A DNA stretch of 64,000 bases from Glaciozyma antarctica PI12 (lineage: Eukaryota; Basidiomycota; Microbotryomycetes; Kriegeriales; Camptobasidiaceae), in assembly GCA_002917775.1 (NCBI GenBank), contig KZ627149.1, forward strand, positions 1,057,497 to 1,121,496. Reading direction: 5' to 3'. The stretch's first letter is position 1, and each line of letters starts with the position of its first letter. The position numbers were made by a program, and so were the translations under genes. Shown here piece by piece: positions 49,009-62,810 of the stretch. The notes beneath the pieces were generated by a model. It saw only the letters and a list, made by a program, of their open reading frames with translations. It did not search any database and was not told the origin of the DNA.

Positions 49009-50158
49009 TCATGCCTTCCAATCCCACTTCGGCTCATACCCCAAAACCCTCTTCGCCTTCGAGATATCCAACAACGAGTCATTCTGTCCCGCCGTGGGCG
49101 TGTATGGTACTCCAGGGAAGCACTTCTCAACGAGCTGGGCGTTGGGCATCCTCATCACGGTATTCTGCTCGCGAGGTCAGCGACAGCGAGGAAGTGAGAT
49201 GGAGGAACGGACGTTGTTGGCGATGAGGAAGGGGTGGTGGCCCTTGAGAGAAGATTTGAGAGCTAGGTGAACGGCTTGTCCTCCATCGCGTCTGCGAAGG
49301 CCATCAGCGAGGGAGACGCGAAGGACGAAAAGAGCGGCTCACGCGTCGATGTATCCCCAAACATTGAAGACCCTCTTCGCAGCGTCGTCCTGCCATCCCT
49401 CAAAGTCGTCATAATCGCGCAGGGTCATCACGTTGGAGAACCTCAAGCTGATGACCTTGAGCTCCTGATCCCAGCGACAGTACTGCTCCCCCATGACCTC
49501 TCCCAACAACTTGCTAAGACTATAAGCGCTCTCAGGCTGCCTCGGCGTCTCCTCCGTGATAGGCAGCGAGAGAGGAGGGTTCGGGAAAGGCAGTCCGATC
49601 AGCGTCTCGGAGGAAGCGAGGACGACGTTGGTGATGCGGAGCTTGCGGCATGCTTCAAGAACGTTGTAGGTTGACATCGTGTTGGTGCGGAATTGGTTCG
49701 ACGAGGAGGTTTGGCCTGGGGAGGGGATGGCGGCGAGGTGAACTACGGCGTCGATGCCTTTGTATGCCTGCGAAGGGGAGTTAGGAGGTACAATTTCGTG
49801 ATGTGGGAGAGGAAGCGCTCCATATCTATCTCCATGAATGTCTCGAGGACTTGACCCATGCTTTCGAGGTCCACCTCGATCAGGCGGTACGAGCCTCCAA
49901 GTCCAGCCTTTCCGTCCTCTGAGATGCCCGCCGGTCGACGAAGGTCGACATTGATCACCTCCCACCCCTCAGCAGCAAGGTACGCAACCGTCGAGCGTCC
50001 AAGCTTTCCAGAGCTGAAGCGCGTTCGTGAGCGGGAGCGCCTGACTAAAGAGAGGGAAGGACGTACCCGCCGGTGACGATGACACGAGGCTGGCGAGGGC
50101 CGCGGGGAGCTTCGCCGAGAGCTAGGGAGGCGCTGAACGAGTTTTGGAGGTTCTGCAT
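49009..50158 (-). CDS. NAD-dependent epimerase/dehydratase (extended SDR)
   Basis: ATG 50158 gives MQNLQNSFSASLALGEAPRG, then VIVTGGSGKLGRSTVAYLAA, the glycine-rich Rossmann motif (GxxGxxG), split by a GTACGT intron. INVDLRRP holds the acidic NAD-binding residue. VVHLAAIPSPGQ, NVVLASSETLIG (Ser) and the active-site SAYSLSKLLGE (YxxxK) follow. The C-terminus reads YIDARDGGQAVHLALKSSLK, then after a GTCCGT intron TVMRMPNAQLVEKCFPGVPY and KRVLGYEPKWDWKA, stop at 49009. Two introns thus carry GTC donors (about 49771-49855 GTCCTC, 49156-49203 GTCCGT), both needed to keep the frame. The substrate is probably a nucleotide sugar or related compound; the sequence does not decide which. It is convergent with PUS4. 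Confidence 0.86.
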
Positions 50159-50533
50159 TGCTTGAGGGAGTGGAGGAGGGAGAGGAGCAGAGAGGTTCCG
50201 TTCTCGAAGAGATGGGCCGATACAGGGCCGCTTTGGGTGACGTACCGCTGAGTCAGGGCGAAAGGAGCAGAGCCGGGCGCGCAGAGCAGCAGTGCAATCT
50301 AGCAGAGTATTCGTGCAGAGGACGCGTTGAGAAGGAAGCAGGATCTTCCTGAGCCCAAGTTGAAAGAGGCACAGCCGCGAGTCGGCACCCTCTCTTCCTC
50401 TTCCTCTCCCACCAGCTCGTTCCTTTTACCAAGTCGCTCTCTTTCAATACAAGACTCTCCCCTACGCCCACCCGCCGGAGCAGCACCCCCGATCCACTCC
50501 CATCCAATCACCTCCAACCGTCGGCCCACGCAA
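50159..50533. other. Divergent promoter region, no gene seen
   Basis: These 375 nt lie between the starts of the epimerase (minus) and the glyoxal oxidase (plus). The stretch 50388-50450 is pyrimidine-rich on the plus strand, as often seen before fungal starts. No RNA gene or exon is supported. Confidence 0.45.
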
Positions 50534-53180
50534 ATGCGCACAACAGCGCTCCGATCCAGGCAAGGGCTCGCCTCCATCGTCCTCGCCCTCAGCTCCCTCG
50601 TCCACGCCGCCCCAGCAGACAACACGATCGAGGTCGTCGGGGACGAGTGGAGTCAGCGCTCAGCAGGTTCGTTTCTCTTTCCTTCTTGGAGCCGCTCGTT
50701 CGGTCTGGGACGAGAGGAGGTCAATGTGTCTCAGGTGCCAATGGGAGGTGTAGGGCGCGCGCTGCACGGAGGGAAGGGGGAGAAGGACTGGGAGAGCGCT
50801 GGAGAGGCGGCGGCGAAGAGATCGTGGCAGTGGCTCGCTCGCACGACCTCTCAGGAGCACCCAGCTAACGTCCCCTTTCTTCTTCCCAAAAACAGCTCTT
50901 CCTCGGCCAGTCCAACAAGGTCTACATCGTCGACAGTGCGTTCGTTGTCCTTCCTACACAAGAGTCTTGCTGACCTGTTGCCGCAGAGACTGAGAACAAC
51001 CCCGTCAGCGTCGCCGGGCACCCTGCATGGGCCACCGAGTACGACATTACCACCAACACTTTCCGCACGATGGACATCAGGACCAACTCGTTCTGCGCTG
51101 GAGGAAACGTTCTTGGAGACGGTCGTTGGCTCAACGTTGGAGGAAACCAGGCCGTCGGGCCTGGAGGACTGAACGTCGCGGTGAACTCCAACCCGTACGA
51201 GAACGAGGATGGAGGAATGGCAGTTCGGTGCGTCGCTTTCCACGTTGGATGAGGAGAGGTGGAAGCTGATGGATCGAGCAGCACGCTCACGGTCTGCGAC
51301 GACGAGACGTGCAACTGGAACGACGATGGTACCGACTACATGACCACTCGTCGATGGTACCCTACTCTCGAGACGCTTGAGGACGGAACGATGATCATCG
51401 TGCGTTCATTCATAGACGCGAGGACGAATGGCAGCTGACTTGGATACTCGCAGATTGGTGGATGCGACTGGGGAGGATACGTCAACGACGCGGGACAGAA
51501 CAACCCTACCTACGAGTTCTACCCCTCTCGCGGTGGTCCCATCGGCCTCAGAATCCTCACCACTACCCTCCCCGCCAACCTCTTCCCCCTCATCTGGCTC
51601 CTTCCTTCCGGTACGCCCTCTCGCTCTTGGTACCCACCGAACCTCCCCACTCACGCTGCTCCCTTTCTTCCGCAGGCAACATCTTTGTTCAGACGAACCT
51701 CGGTACGGAGATCTTTGACTACAAGAACAACATCGAGTACCCGCTCGCCGACATCCCTCATGCCGTTAGGTTCGTCGCCTCGCTCAATCATCGCTTTTCT
51801 CCACTGACCCCCCTCCTCCTTCAGGACCTACCCCGGCTCTGCCGCGACCGCCATGCTTCCTCTCACTCCCGCCAACAACTGGACCGCCACGATCATGTTC
51901 GTACGTCGCTCTCCTTCCCACCCCTTCTCCTGGCCCATACTCATTCTTTCAAACAGTGCGGAGGTACCGATCTGCAGCCCGACCAGTGGGTCACCACCTG
52001 GAACATTGCCGCCTTCCCTGCCGACTCGACGTGCGTCTCCATGACGCCCGATGTCTCGACGGCCTGGGTCGACGAGGAGCCGCTGCCCGAGGGACGCGTG
52101 ATGGGCAACTGGATCTTCCTCCCCGATGGACGCCTCGTCTTGATCAACGGAATTGGCAAGGGCACGGCGGGCTACGGGAACACGAGTTGGGCGATTGGGC
52201 AGAGCTTTGGAGACGACCCTATTCGATCGTGCGTTCCCTTTCTTCGTTTCACCGGGTCGTTCGCTCACCTCGTTCGCTCCCACAGGATTCGCTACTACGA
52301 TGCGAACGCTCCTATGGGATCGCGCTTCTCCGAGATCGTCGCCGAGAGCACCGTGGACAGAATGTACCACTCGGCCGCAACGCTCCTCCCCGACGGCTCA
52401 GTCTTCTCGAGTGGGTCGAACCCCAACGCCGACTACGTCCCCGCTGGAACTCCTGGATACAAGTACCCTACCGAGTACCGGTACGTCCACTTCCTTCTGC
52501 GGTCTTTCGAGCAGCGCTGACCTCTCCGTCGCGCAGTGTCGAGAAGTTCTACCCCGATTACTTTACCGCCACTCGTCCCGTCCCCACCGGCATCCCTGAG
52601 AGGCTCACCTACGGCGGCAACTACTTCGACATCGAGCTCTCAGCGGCGGATGTGGGCGACATCAAGAACCTCGACAACACGATCGTCACGCTCGTCCGCC
52701 CAGGCTTCTCAACTCACGCGATGAACATGGGACAACGTTTCGTCCAGCTGTACGCCGTCACTCCCCTCCTCCGTCACCTCCACTAACGCCCGTCGCAGGA
52801 ACTCAACTTTCACCGCCTCCTCCACCGGTTCCGCAACCCTCCACGTCTCCCAACTCCCTCCCAACCCCGCCGTCCTCTCCCCAGGCCCCGTCCTCCTCTT
52901 TGTAGTAGTCAACGGCGTCCCCTCCACTGGCCAATGGGTCACCGCCGGATCCGGCACGCTCGGAACTCAGCGAATCGCCGCTACCCAGGTCCTTCCGGCG
53001 TCGATGGGCGGGGATGGTGGGGCGTGGAATGATGGGAGTCTTCAGGTTGGGACCGAGGCGAGTGGGACGACTAGTGCGGGAGGAGCGGGGGAGACGGGGG
53101 TTAACGATAGCGGGGCGGGGAGGGCTGGGGTGGCGGTGGGAGTGGTGCTGGGAGCGCTGGCGATGGTGGTGGTGACGTAG
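50534..53180 (+). CDS. Glyoxal oxidase-type copper radical oxidase, GPI-type
   Basis: Copper radical oxidases turn aldehydes or alcohols into acids or aldehydes and release hydrogen peroxide outside the cell. ATG 50534 opens a signal peptide (RQGLASIVLALSSLVHAAPA). Active-site blocks follow those of fungal glyoxal oxidase: the cross-linked cysteine in NSFCAGGNVLGDGRWLNVGG (about 51088), the tyrosine in TTRRWYPTLETLEDG, the Tyr-His pair in RMYHSAATLLPDGSVFSSGS (about 52363) and the His in GFSTHAMNMGQRFVQL (about 52710). The C-terminus has a Ser/Gly/Thr-rich spacer and the hydrophobic tail GVAVGVVLGALAMVVV, typical of a GPI anchor signal, ending at 53180. About ten introns are present. All copper ligands expected by comparison are visible, so it should be active. 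It is divergent from the epimerase. Confidence 0.92.
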
Positions 53181-53586
53181 GCTGGATCTTTAGGGACAGT
53201 TTCTGTATCGTGGACATTTTTTCGAGTGAGTTTAATGGGAGGAGGTGCGCTTCAGGGGCTTGCGGCGGTGGGGACTGCTCGATGTCATTGGCTCGCTTGA
53301 AGGACAGTCGTGAAGCGCTGTCTCGTTGGTACTGTGCTGAGCCTGGTCGGCGCTTCTCCTCTCTGCGACGCGACAGCGCGACGAAATCTGAATTCCGAGG
53401 AGTTGCGCTCTCAATACCTGTCTCCTCGAGATCTCTCCGCTCTCGCAGTGCTTTTGACTCAGCAGATCGACTCCCAGTCTTCCACACTCTCCACTGCGCT
53501 CAAACTGCACAAGCAAACCGCATCAGCACCACTCAACCCTCCCCCGCCCATCGCACTCACCCAAACGCTCCTCTCCTCGCATCCCC
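53181..53586. other. Convergent intergenic region, no gene seen
   Basis: These 406 nt lie between the glyoxal oxidase stop and the stop of the CsbD-like gene on the minus strand. An open frame on the plus strand (about 53310-53813) overlaps the CsbD-like exons in antisense and is rejected. Just inside the CsbD-like gene a 17-nt unit, GCATCCCCTCACAACCC, occurs twice (about 53579-53620). Confidence 0.45.
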
Positions 53587-53955
53587 TCACAACCCCTCCT
53601 CCTGCATCCCCTCACAACCCACCACCTTCCCAATTACCCCCCCCACCTTACCCAACACTCCAGAGGGCGCGGGCTTCTCCTCCGACTACCTCTCAAGAAT
53701 CAGCTCTCGATCCCCGCCGAGATGGTGAGATGAGCGTACCTTTGCTGCTCGCATTTCCTCGAGACCGGCTTCCTTGGTTGTGGAACCAGAGTCGTAGCCT
53801 AGGGCGGAGGTGATGGTACCTTCTACGAACTACAGAGCGGAGAGGTGAGCGGCAGGTGCGTGTTCAGCGAGCAGGCGACCTACCTGCGCGTGGCCGTGTA
53901 GCATCGAGGGCTCGGTTGAAGAAGTGGTGGAGTTAGTGGTGGAGTTCGTTGACAT
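53587..53955 (-). CDS. Very small CsbD-like stress protein
   Basis: Three exons give a protein of about 85 residues. Exon 1, from ATG 53955, reads STNSTTNSTTSSTEPSMLHG then HAQ. Exon 2 (about 53829-53741) is FVEGTITSALGYDSGSTTKE, AGLEEMRAAK. Exon 3 (about 53684) is SEEKPAPSGVLGKVGGVIGK, VVGCEGMQEEGL, with its stop at 53587. The layout (GHAQxxxGTITxxxG... GKVxxxxGKVVGCExMQxxG) is that of CsbD-like proteins, which in fungi include small proteins linked to stress and cruciform-DNA binding. Introns are 54 and about 57 nt (GTAGGT...GTAG, GTACGC...GGTAG). The gene was hidden because each exon is short. Its function is not established. Confidence 0.65.
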
Positions 53956-54396
53956 GATTTGGCGTTCGTGGGGAGTGGTAGGAGGACAAGCTGTTCTCGA
54001 GAGCATGCGGTAGTCTCGATGAATGACGTCGCGTTGGCTGAGAATCGAGCGATGGAGACGACGATTTTGTATTCAAGAACAGTAAAGGAGGAGGATGGGT
54101 GTAAGGGGAGTGCAAAGTGAAATGGGAGGAAGAAAAGGAAGGGAGAGAGGGCGCGAAAGGACTACATCCTCCGACCCAGAACAGACAACGCAAGAACCAG
54201 GCTGCCCATCGTCGGTCAGCTCCATCGCAAGACGAACGCAGCGTAAACGAACTCACCCAGTCCAGCACCCCCTGCCCATCCCGTCGCCGACAACGAGCGT
54301 TCGCTCGGGCTCGACCCCGCAGGCTTCGTCGGTACCAGCCTTGCCACTCCCCCCTCCTCCCGCTCGCGCGAAGAAGGGAGAGAGTCGATGGCGCCA
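53956..54396. other. Intergenic region between eRF1 and the CsbD-like gene, no gene seen
   Basis: These 441 nt carry the promoter of the small CsbD-like gene and the eRF1 3' flank. A purine-rich stretch on the plus strand (about 54085-54165) stands out. A serine- and histidine-rich open frame on the minus strand (about 53933-54397) has no motif and is rejected. Confidence 0.45.
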
Positions 54397-56530
<2,134 letters not shown>

Positions 56531-56639
56531 GGCTGCGACTGGGGGCGGAGGGGGAGGTACTGGACTGGTGAGGGAGAGACCGTGCTCTGGAGTGGCGCAG
56601 GTGAGGTGAGGGGAGGAGGAGAAGGTGCGTGTCGTCGGC

Positions 56640-57075
56640 AGAGCGGAGGCGCGCGACCTTCGACTTCAGCGCTGGTGTGGCTCTCCTCCCACCACAAATT
56701 TCAGCTCTGGACCGCTTCCGAGCTACCCTCAAGAGCTCTCAAGCCATCCAGTCGAAGTCCCGCACGAACTGGGCCAGCTTGAGAAACGCCCTACACGCCA
56801 ACGACTCAGCTCATCTCTCGCACCGCGATCAACCGCGATGGCTACTGCAGCTTCTGGAAAGCGGGCACGGATGTTTGGCAGCTATATTTGGAGCGCTAAG
56901 CTGGAACGTGGGCCAGTTGGATCAGTCTGTGAGTTGTGAGCGCGGATACTTGCCGATGGAGTGGACGAGCTGACCTCGAGGATCGGGCGACAGTGCAGGC
57001 TTGCGGATGCGTTTCTCCTGCGGCGGCAACTCGAAGGAAACATCTTGATCGTCACCAGCTGCACAGCTCTCAATT
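56640..57075 (+). CDS. Possible small protein upstream of DNAJC28-like gene
   Basis: An open stretch reads RRRATFDFSAGVALLPPQIS, RFRATLKSSQAIQSKSRTNW and WLLQLLESGHGCLAAIFGAL up to VGQLDQS. A GTGAGT intron (about 56927-56990) follows, and depending on the acceptor used the next exon is either CRLADAFLLRRQLEGNILIV with a stop at 57075, or continues in the frame of the DNAJC28-like gene. No ATG opens the first exon. An ATG at 56529 in a CCATGG shared with the eRF1 start could serve through an intron. No family is recognised. Confidence 0.3.
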
Positions 57076-57205
57076 GACGGCCTTCCCATCCTCGAAGTCG
57101 CCTGTCTCCTCGTCGCTCAGAGCACCTCTCGCTCGCACCTTCTCGACCTCCTCAGTCCTCCACAAATCCTCGAAAGGCCAGTCGAAGGAGGGATATACAG
57201 CCCGT

Positions 57206-58691
57206 ATGATTTCAGAAACCTCTGCGTCGCATCTCGCCTCGTCGCCCTCCTCCTCCAACTCGACGTCCACTCCCGACGCGCCACCCGCCTCCGCATCAGC
57301 ATATCTTCTCGCTCAAGCCGCTCTCGAGGAAGTCGAAGACGCAAAAAAGCTTTTTCGGACGCAGGAACCAGAGGAGGAACTGTGGGATGGCGACGAACCT
57401 CAAGCGAGAGCGATCCGCCGAATCTTGGAGGACCAGTATAAGCCTTTGCGAGTGAAGGTTCGCTTCGCCTGGCTCCTCTCAGTCTTCGCACTGCTAATCT
57501 CAATTCAACAGGGGTACGCCAAGAAGATCCCTGTCCCCGCGCCCCTCCCCGCCTCCCTCTTCGACACTTCTCGCTCCTCTCCTCCGGCCTCCTCAACGCC
57601 CAAGAACACCTGGGACTACAAGTTCACCGGTCCCTCCTCCCGCGCCTCCCCTATCCCTACCGCCCTCCCAATCTCCCGCCCAGCAGCTCCTCTCCCCCTC
57701 CATTCTCCCCTCGCTCGCGCAAAAGAGAAGAGCCTCGATTACGGCGTTGGCCTCTCTTCAACGGGGCAAGTCATGGTTCCGGACGAGAGTGTTGGAGATG
57801 GGAGAACTGAGGGACGAACGGCGATGGGGGGGATGAGGGCCTGGAGCGGATTTGTGGAGGATAAGATTGAGCAGGCGCGGAGGGATGGGCTGTTCAATGA
57901 GGTCAAGGGGCGGGGGAAGCCGATGGAGAGGGACGAGGCAGAGGCGAACCCGTTTATCGCTAGGTGCGTTCTGCTTGATTGGTGGGAGAGAGTCAGGGAG
58001 CTGATGAGGAGCGCAGGGATGAATTCTTGATGAACCGGATCGTGCAGAGTCAAGGTGTTGCGCCTCCGTGGGTGGAGCTACAACAAGGTACGTTCTTACT
58101 CTCTGTCGTTATCGTGAGTGACTCGCTAACTCTACGGGGGCGCAGAACTGGAGAGCGCGCTAACAACTTTCCGAGGCGAGCTTCGAAACGCATGGGTTCG
58201 TCGCGTAACGCGGATGAAGTCGCTCGGCGGCGTCAGTCGAGCAGCCATCACTGAGGTTCGCGAAGGTTGGCGCGACGCCGAATGGGAGCAGCGCGAAAGG
58301 TACGTTCTCCTCACTGGAGCGATTTCCTCGCTGACGAGCTTTCGCAGGTCCTACCACGAGGTCGCTCTCGCCTCCCTCAACTCGATCGTGCGGCGCTATA
58401 ACGGTATGGCACCCTACCCCGTTCGCCGAGCCCCACTTTCGTTGCGCGTAGAGCTGGAGGCCTGCTTTCGCGACTCGGCGCCGACGATCATCAAGGAGCT
58501 TCAGCGGCGATTAGACGGCGGAGGCGACGAGGTCGTGAAGGAGCGGAAAGTGGAGCGAGAGATCGTAGGAAAGGTTGGTTGGGGAAGAGAAGGAGGAGAA
58601 GGAGGTGAAGGAGAGCATGTGGCGCGCCTTCAAGAGGGTTGTGCGGGAACTGCTTGGGGTCGAGGAGGGGAAGCCGAGAGGTGGGACTTAG
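57206..58691 (+). CDS. DNAJC28-like (DUF1992) protein, probably mitochondrial
   Basis: The conserved block reads GMRAWSGFVEDKIEQARRDG, LFNEVKGRGKPMERDEAEAN, PFI, then DEFLMNRIVQSQGVAPPWVE and LESALTTFRGELRNAWVRRV. This is the DUF1992 domain of DnaJ homologue subfamily C member 28, here without a J domain. The first in-frame ATG is 57206, but the open frame before it encodes SSLRAPLARTFSTSSVLHKS, a typical mitochondrial presequence. The true start is therefore likely in an upstream exon. Introns lie at about 57454-57511, 57964-58017, 58089-58145 and 58302-58347. Near 58550-58575 the frame changes by one base so that the natural end MWRAFKRVVRELLGVEEGKP, RGGT (stop 58689-58691) is reached. Without the shift the frame runs on to 58834 without family features. 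Confidence 0.75.
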
Positions 58692-58770
58692 AGGTTTGCA
58701 GCTTCAATACAAGAGCACTGTGCAGCCTGGGATCTGAGAACAAGAAACGAAAATGTTGCACTGCGAAGCT

Positions 58771-61700
58771 TTACAGGAGGAAGTCGGCGACGCGCTTCGT
58801 CACGCGCACAGCGTTCGAGAATCCCTCGTGGTAGCGATAGACCGCTCGCTGTGCTCGTTTCGGCGGAGGCGGTGCAGCTGTATATTATCCGTTAGCTTAG
58901 ATCCCCAGGAGTGAGCAGAAGACGCACCAGCTTCCTCTGCAGTTTGCGGCTTGACCGCGATGGTGCGCCCGAAGAAGTCGATAGCGTCCTTGAGCTCCGC
59001 TTTGCTGACCGGATCAGGTTTCCTAGAATGAAAGAAAGCTTAGTAGTGTAGCGTTGGAGAGGCAGAGGAAGGAATGTACAGCTTATAAGCAGCCAAAAAT
59101 GTCCTTCGCAGTCGTCGCAGTCCCATCGCTGTCCGTTCGGCGAAGCCTCTCCGCCTCCATCTACATCGGAAAGCCCGTTAGCGACCTCTCAGATGCACGT
59201 AAGTGATGGACTCACCTCGTTCGTGATCAAGTGCCTGACGGCGTAGCGAGAAGCAGCGATGTCGGAGGCTCGCTTGCCTTCAAAGTGGATGAACACGTCG
59301 ATAGGTCTGCGGAGAACACATCAGTAACGGCTCAACGCAAGAAGGAGAAGTGGCGTACGGCTCAAGCTTGTACGTCAGCTGGCCATCCTCGTTCTTGTCC
59401 TGAACGAACGACAGCTTCATCGCCAGCATCGTGTTGATGAGCTTGAGCATGACGACGCGCTCGTCCGTCTTGATGAGTTGGCTGTTGATCTGCGTACGAT
59501 AAAGGTGAGCAAGTCGTCACGGACTTGGTGAAGGTACGCACGGGCTTAAGATCGGGAGTAATGATTCGGTTGATGAGGGGTAGGAGCTCGGCAGCGATGT
59601 TGGCGCCAGTGAACAGAGTCTTGAGAGTGTAAGGAATGCTCTGCGTGAAGGCGTCGACGATCTCTTGGTGCGCGGTTCGTTGAAGGTACGCCTGCGAACC
59701 AGTCAGCTAACCTATCGCTAAAGAGAGAACGAACGACGAACCTCGTAATCCGTTCGAGGGAACTCGAGCGCCTTCGCCGTGTGACTGCTGAAGAGCTTGT
59801 ACCATGGCAAAAAGGTGTAAGGAACGTAGGCCAGCAGCTCATAGTCCCGATCCGAGCGCAGCCGGCCGTCGAGTCGATCGTAGAGGAAGAGCCAGTCGTG
59901 CGCTTCTAAGATCCTCGGCCAGCTGTCGTTCATCTGCTTCGCGCCAAGGTAATTCTCAAAGCAGCCTGCGAAGAAAGCGGATCAGCGCTGGCATCGCGAG
60001 ATATGTAGCGAGAGCGACACGAACCCTGAGAGATCTTCTCGTACTCGCCACACGTCTGGACGTCCCGCACGATCCGGTTCACGAACTTGTCGTCGGTTCC
60101 GCCACCGCTCTTCTTGCGATTCGGCTTCTTGAAGAGGCGGTCGAGAACGACGGTCGAGGAGGTCCCAGTGTCCTTCATGCCGACGACGGTCGACCTAATC
60201 GCTTCGGCATCGACGACGGTGCTCTTCCGCTTGATGAACTAGTAATCGAGGTTAGCAGCGCTCATTGGAAAGGTTCAAGGACGACCTACCTGCAGCGTGT
60301 TCAAGCAGCTTCGCAAGTCGCCCTCAGCTACCTCTGCCAGCATCGTCAAGCTCTTCGATTCAGCGCCCAGACCCTCCTCGTCGCAGATCGTGCGAAGCCG
60401 CTTGACGAGCATCACGTTCGTAGGAGGCGTAAAGCGGATTATCCGGGCTAGGGGTCGCAGGGGTCGAAGGACGGGAGCGTAGCTGCGGTTCGAAATAAGA
60501 ATCAGCTTGTGGTCAGCAATGGTGGAGAGAAAGCTGGCGTACAGGTCGTTACAGATGCAGATGATGGGTCGAAGGAGCGGTCGATCCTTCTTGCCCTTGC
60601 CTGCGCGGAGGAGGTCAGCACGCCAGCCAGCCGTCAGCGCCGAATCGCAGCGTACCCTTGTACTTCCGCATCGAGCTGCCCTCGTTAACGAGCTTGATCA
60701 ACGTCCTTACAAAGCTCTGCGAACCAAACCTCAGCTTCTCTCCACGCCCGCCCACTCCGCACTCACCGTTTCGCCACCCCCTCCAGCCCCATCAATCTCA
60801 TCAATCACCACGCAAGTCGGCTTGCTCCCCTCAAGCGCTCCCGTTCCCGTGAGTGCTCTCGACTCTAAAGCGTTCCGGATCCGGTCCTCGACAATCTTGC
60901 CCGACCTATCGTCCGAAGCGTTGACTTCGAGGACTTGGTAGCCCGCTTGACGCGCGAGGACGTAGGCGAGCGTCGTCTTGCCGAGGCCAGGAGGTCCACA
61001 GAGAAGGAGGATCTGCGTGCGGGTTAGATTCTGAAGAGGGGAGAATGTGAGGGAAGAGCGCACCTTCTCCTGGGGTCGACCGAAGGGATCTGGAGCCTGG
61101 TGATTTCGTAATTGTTAGCGGAAGAGAGTTGGAAGCGGGAGAGCGAAAAGGCACCTTTTCCTCCTCTCCATCACGCGCGGCGTTGTCGAATTTGCCCTCC
61201 CTCGCACGCTTCTTGCGACGCTCGCGCTTGAGCTCCGCCGCTGCCGAGTTCTTCGCGCTGCCCTTAAAGACGCACTGATCCCACTCCTTGAGCCATAGAA
61301 GTGCAGATCGGTGGACGCGCTGCAAGAATTGTCAGCGAGGAGTCCGAAGGAAGAGGGAGAGACGGCGCACCTCGTCCCCGAGTAGGTCGGTGAACTTCTT
61401 CGGTCGGTATCGATCAGTCCAGAGCGTGCCGTCCAACTGAGCCATGGGATCGTCGAGTATTGCCGCATTCGTGCTGTACCCATTTGTGATTAGCACGAGC
61501 TGTGAGAGCAGGAGCAGGAGCAACTCACGCATCCGCCTCATCCTGTTTCTTCGCGAGCGCCGCATTCGTCTTGATCGCGTTGACCATTTCGTAGTACGGC
61601 ATCTCGAGCATCGAATGACTGAGCTTGGATAGAGCAACCGAGTTCTCCTTCTGCTAAGGCCATCAGCCCCGGTCTCCTTCCCGCGAGTAGAAAGGAGCGC

Positions 61701-62257
61701 ACCGCTTCGTCCGCCGACTCCTCGAACCCGTCCACGCGTTTCCGTCGTTTGATGATAAAGGTCCTCCCGTCGAAGGTTGTGGCTACTATCGGTGCAGCCT
61801 CGACGTAGCCAGGGTTGAGCGTGAGGTTGACGGAGGAGAGGTTGCCGAAACGCGAGGTGTAGGAGCGCCCAGCAGCCTGCGGAGGCGCCATTGCTGCCCT
61901 ACGCTGCGTAAGAACAGGATCTGGAAACCCTGCCATCAGCTCCCGCGCCTCCCACAGCGTTCACGCGCACTCACCTCCCATCTCGACGTCCTCCTCCTCA
62001 TGCCCGAACCCCTCCTCCGGCTCCAGCATCAGCCTCTTCTTCCCCTCCTTGACTCCGCCTTTCTGCTCCTCCTCCTTCCCAGCTCCGTTCACCTCCACCG
62101 GCTCCACAACGCGCGACGTCGACGCGACGGGCGGGTCCCAGGGTTCCTCCTCCTCTTCCGCGTACCCGTTCTCAGCCTCGTCCATCAGAGCCTGAGAGAA
62201 GAAGTCGTCGTCGGCTTCCATGACGATTCGCTTGCGAGGGGTAGGTTCGGCCGCCAT
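58771..62257 (-). CDS. CTF18: CTF18, large subunit of the alternative PCNA loader
   Basis: CTF18-RFC loads PCNA at the leading strand and supports sister-chromatid cohesion. ATG 62257 gives MAAEPTPRKRIVMEADDDFF and an acidic N-terminus. The RFC box TLWTDRYRPKKFTDLLGDE lies at about 61400. The AAA+ core has Walker A in LLCGPPGLGKTTLAYVLARQ (about 60990), NASDDRSG, Walker B as VVIDEIDGAGGGGE (about 60800), PIICICNDLYA and AEVAEGDLRSCLNTLQFI. The C-terminal CTF18-specific part reads ENYLGAKQMNDSWPRILEAH, DWLFLYDRLDG and LAYVPYTFLPWYKLFSSHT. The C-terminus KRARRAVYRYHEGFSNAVRV ends in the VADFLL motif (stop 58771) that in CTF18 contacts the DCC1-CTF8 module. More than ten introns interrupt it. 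It is convergent with the DNAJC28-like gene (79 bp). Confidence 0.93.
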
Positions 62258-62810
62258 GTTGGAGGTGGAGGGAGACGCGCGTCGCGTCGAGAAGAAGGTG
62301 GGCGGGCGCTCGAGCGGCAGGAGGGGGACGGTCTGCGCGGGCGAAGGGGGCGAGGAGAGCTACTCGTGGAGAGTGACTGTGCTGAGAAAGGCTGTGGTCG
62401 AGCTGACGGTGAGCGCGATGTAGGAGGAAGGAAGGGGCAAGAGGCGTTCCGCGCGTCGACTTTAAAGGGACAGCGAGTCGGCCCTCATCCTCTCTCCGTT
62501 CTCCTACGCTGAAAGACACGAAAGTATGCTCTCTGTTGCGCGAAAAGAGCTGCACAGGCAAGGCAAGCATCGTATTGAGCATCTTTGACCCCGCGCACTG
62601 CGAATCCTGTGTCCTCACCGCCAGTGAATCAGCTCCGCTCTCCGGGGGAGGAGCTGATGAAGAGTACGAAGGCACGCAAGAGCAAAGAACCAAGCTGCTG
62701 TCGTATCGCGTGGCAAGCATTCCTGCGCCGGGCGCCGTCGCATTCCGCTTCGCAAGCTCGCTAGGCGCCTCCCACCTCTCCTACAAGTCCACTGCCCCGA
62801 ATAAAAGCCA
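62258..62810. other. CTF18 upstream region, no gene seen
   Basis: These 553 nt separate the CTF18 start from the stop of the alpha/beta hydrolase on the same strand. Open frames here have no motifs or intron structure. It likely holds the CTF18 promoter, including an ACGCG core at 62275-62279. Confidence 0.4.

Noticed and set aside
53310-53813. Plus-strand open frame with a hydrophobic start
   Set aside because: It overlaps the CsbD-like exons in antisense, starts with GTG, and has no motif. The minus-strand spliced gene explains the region better.
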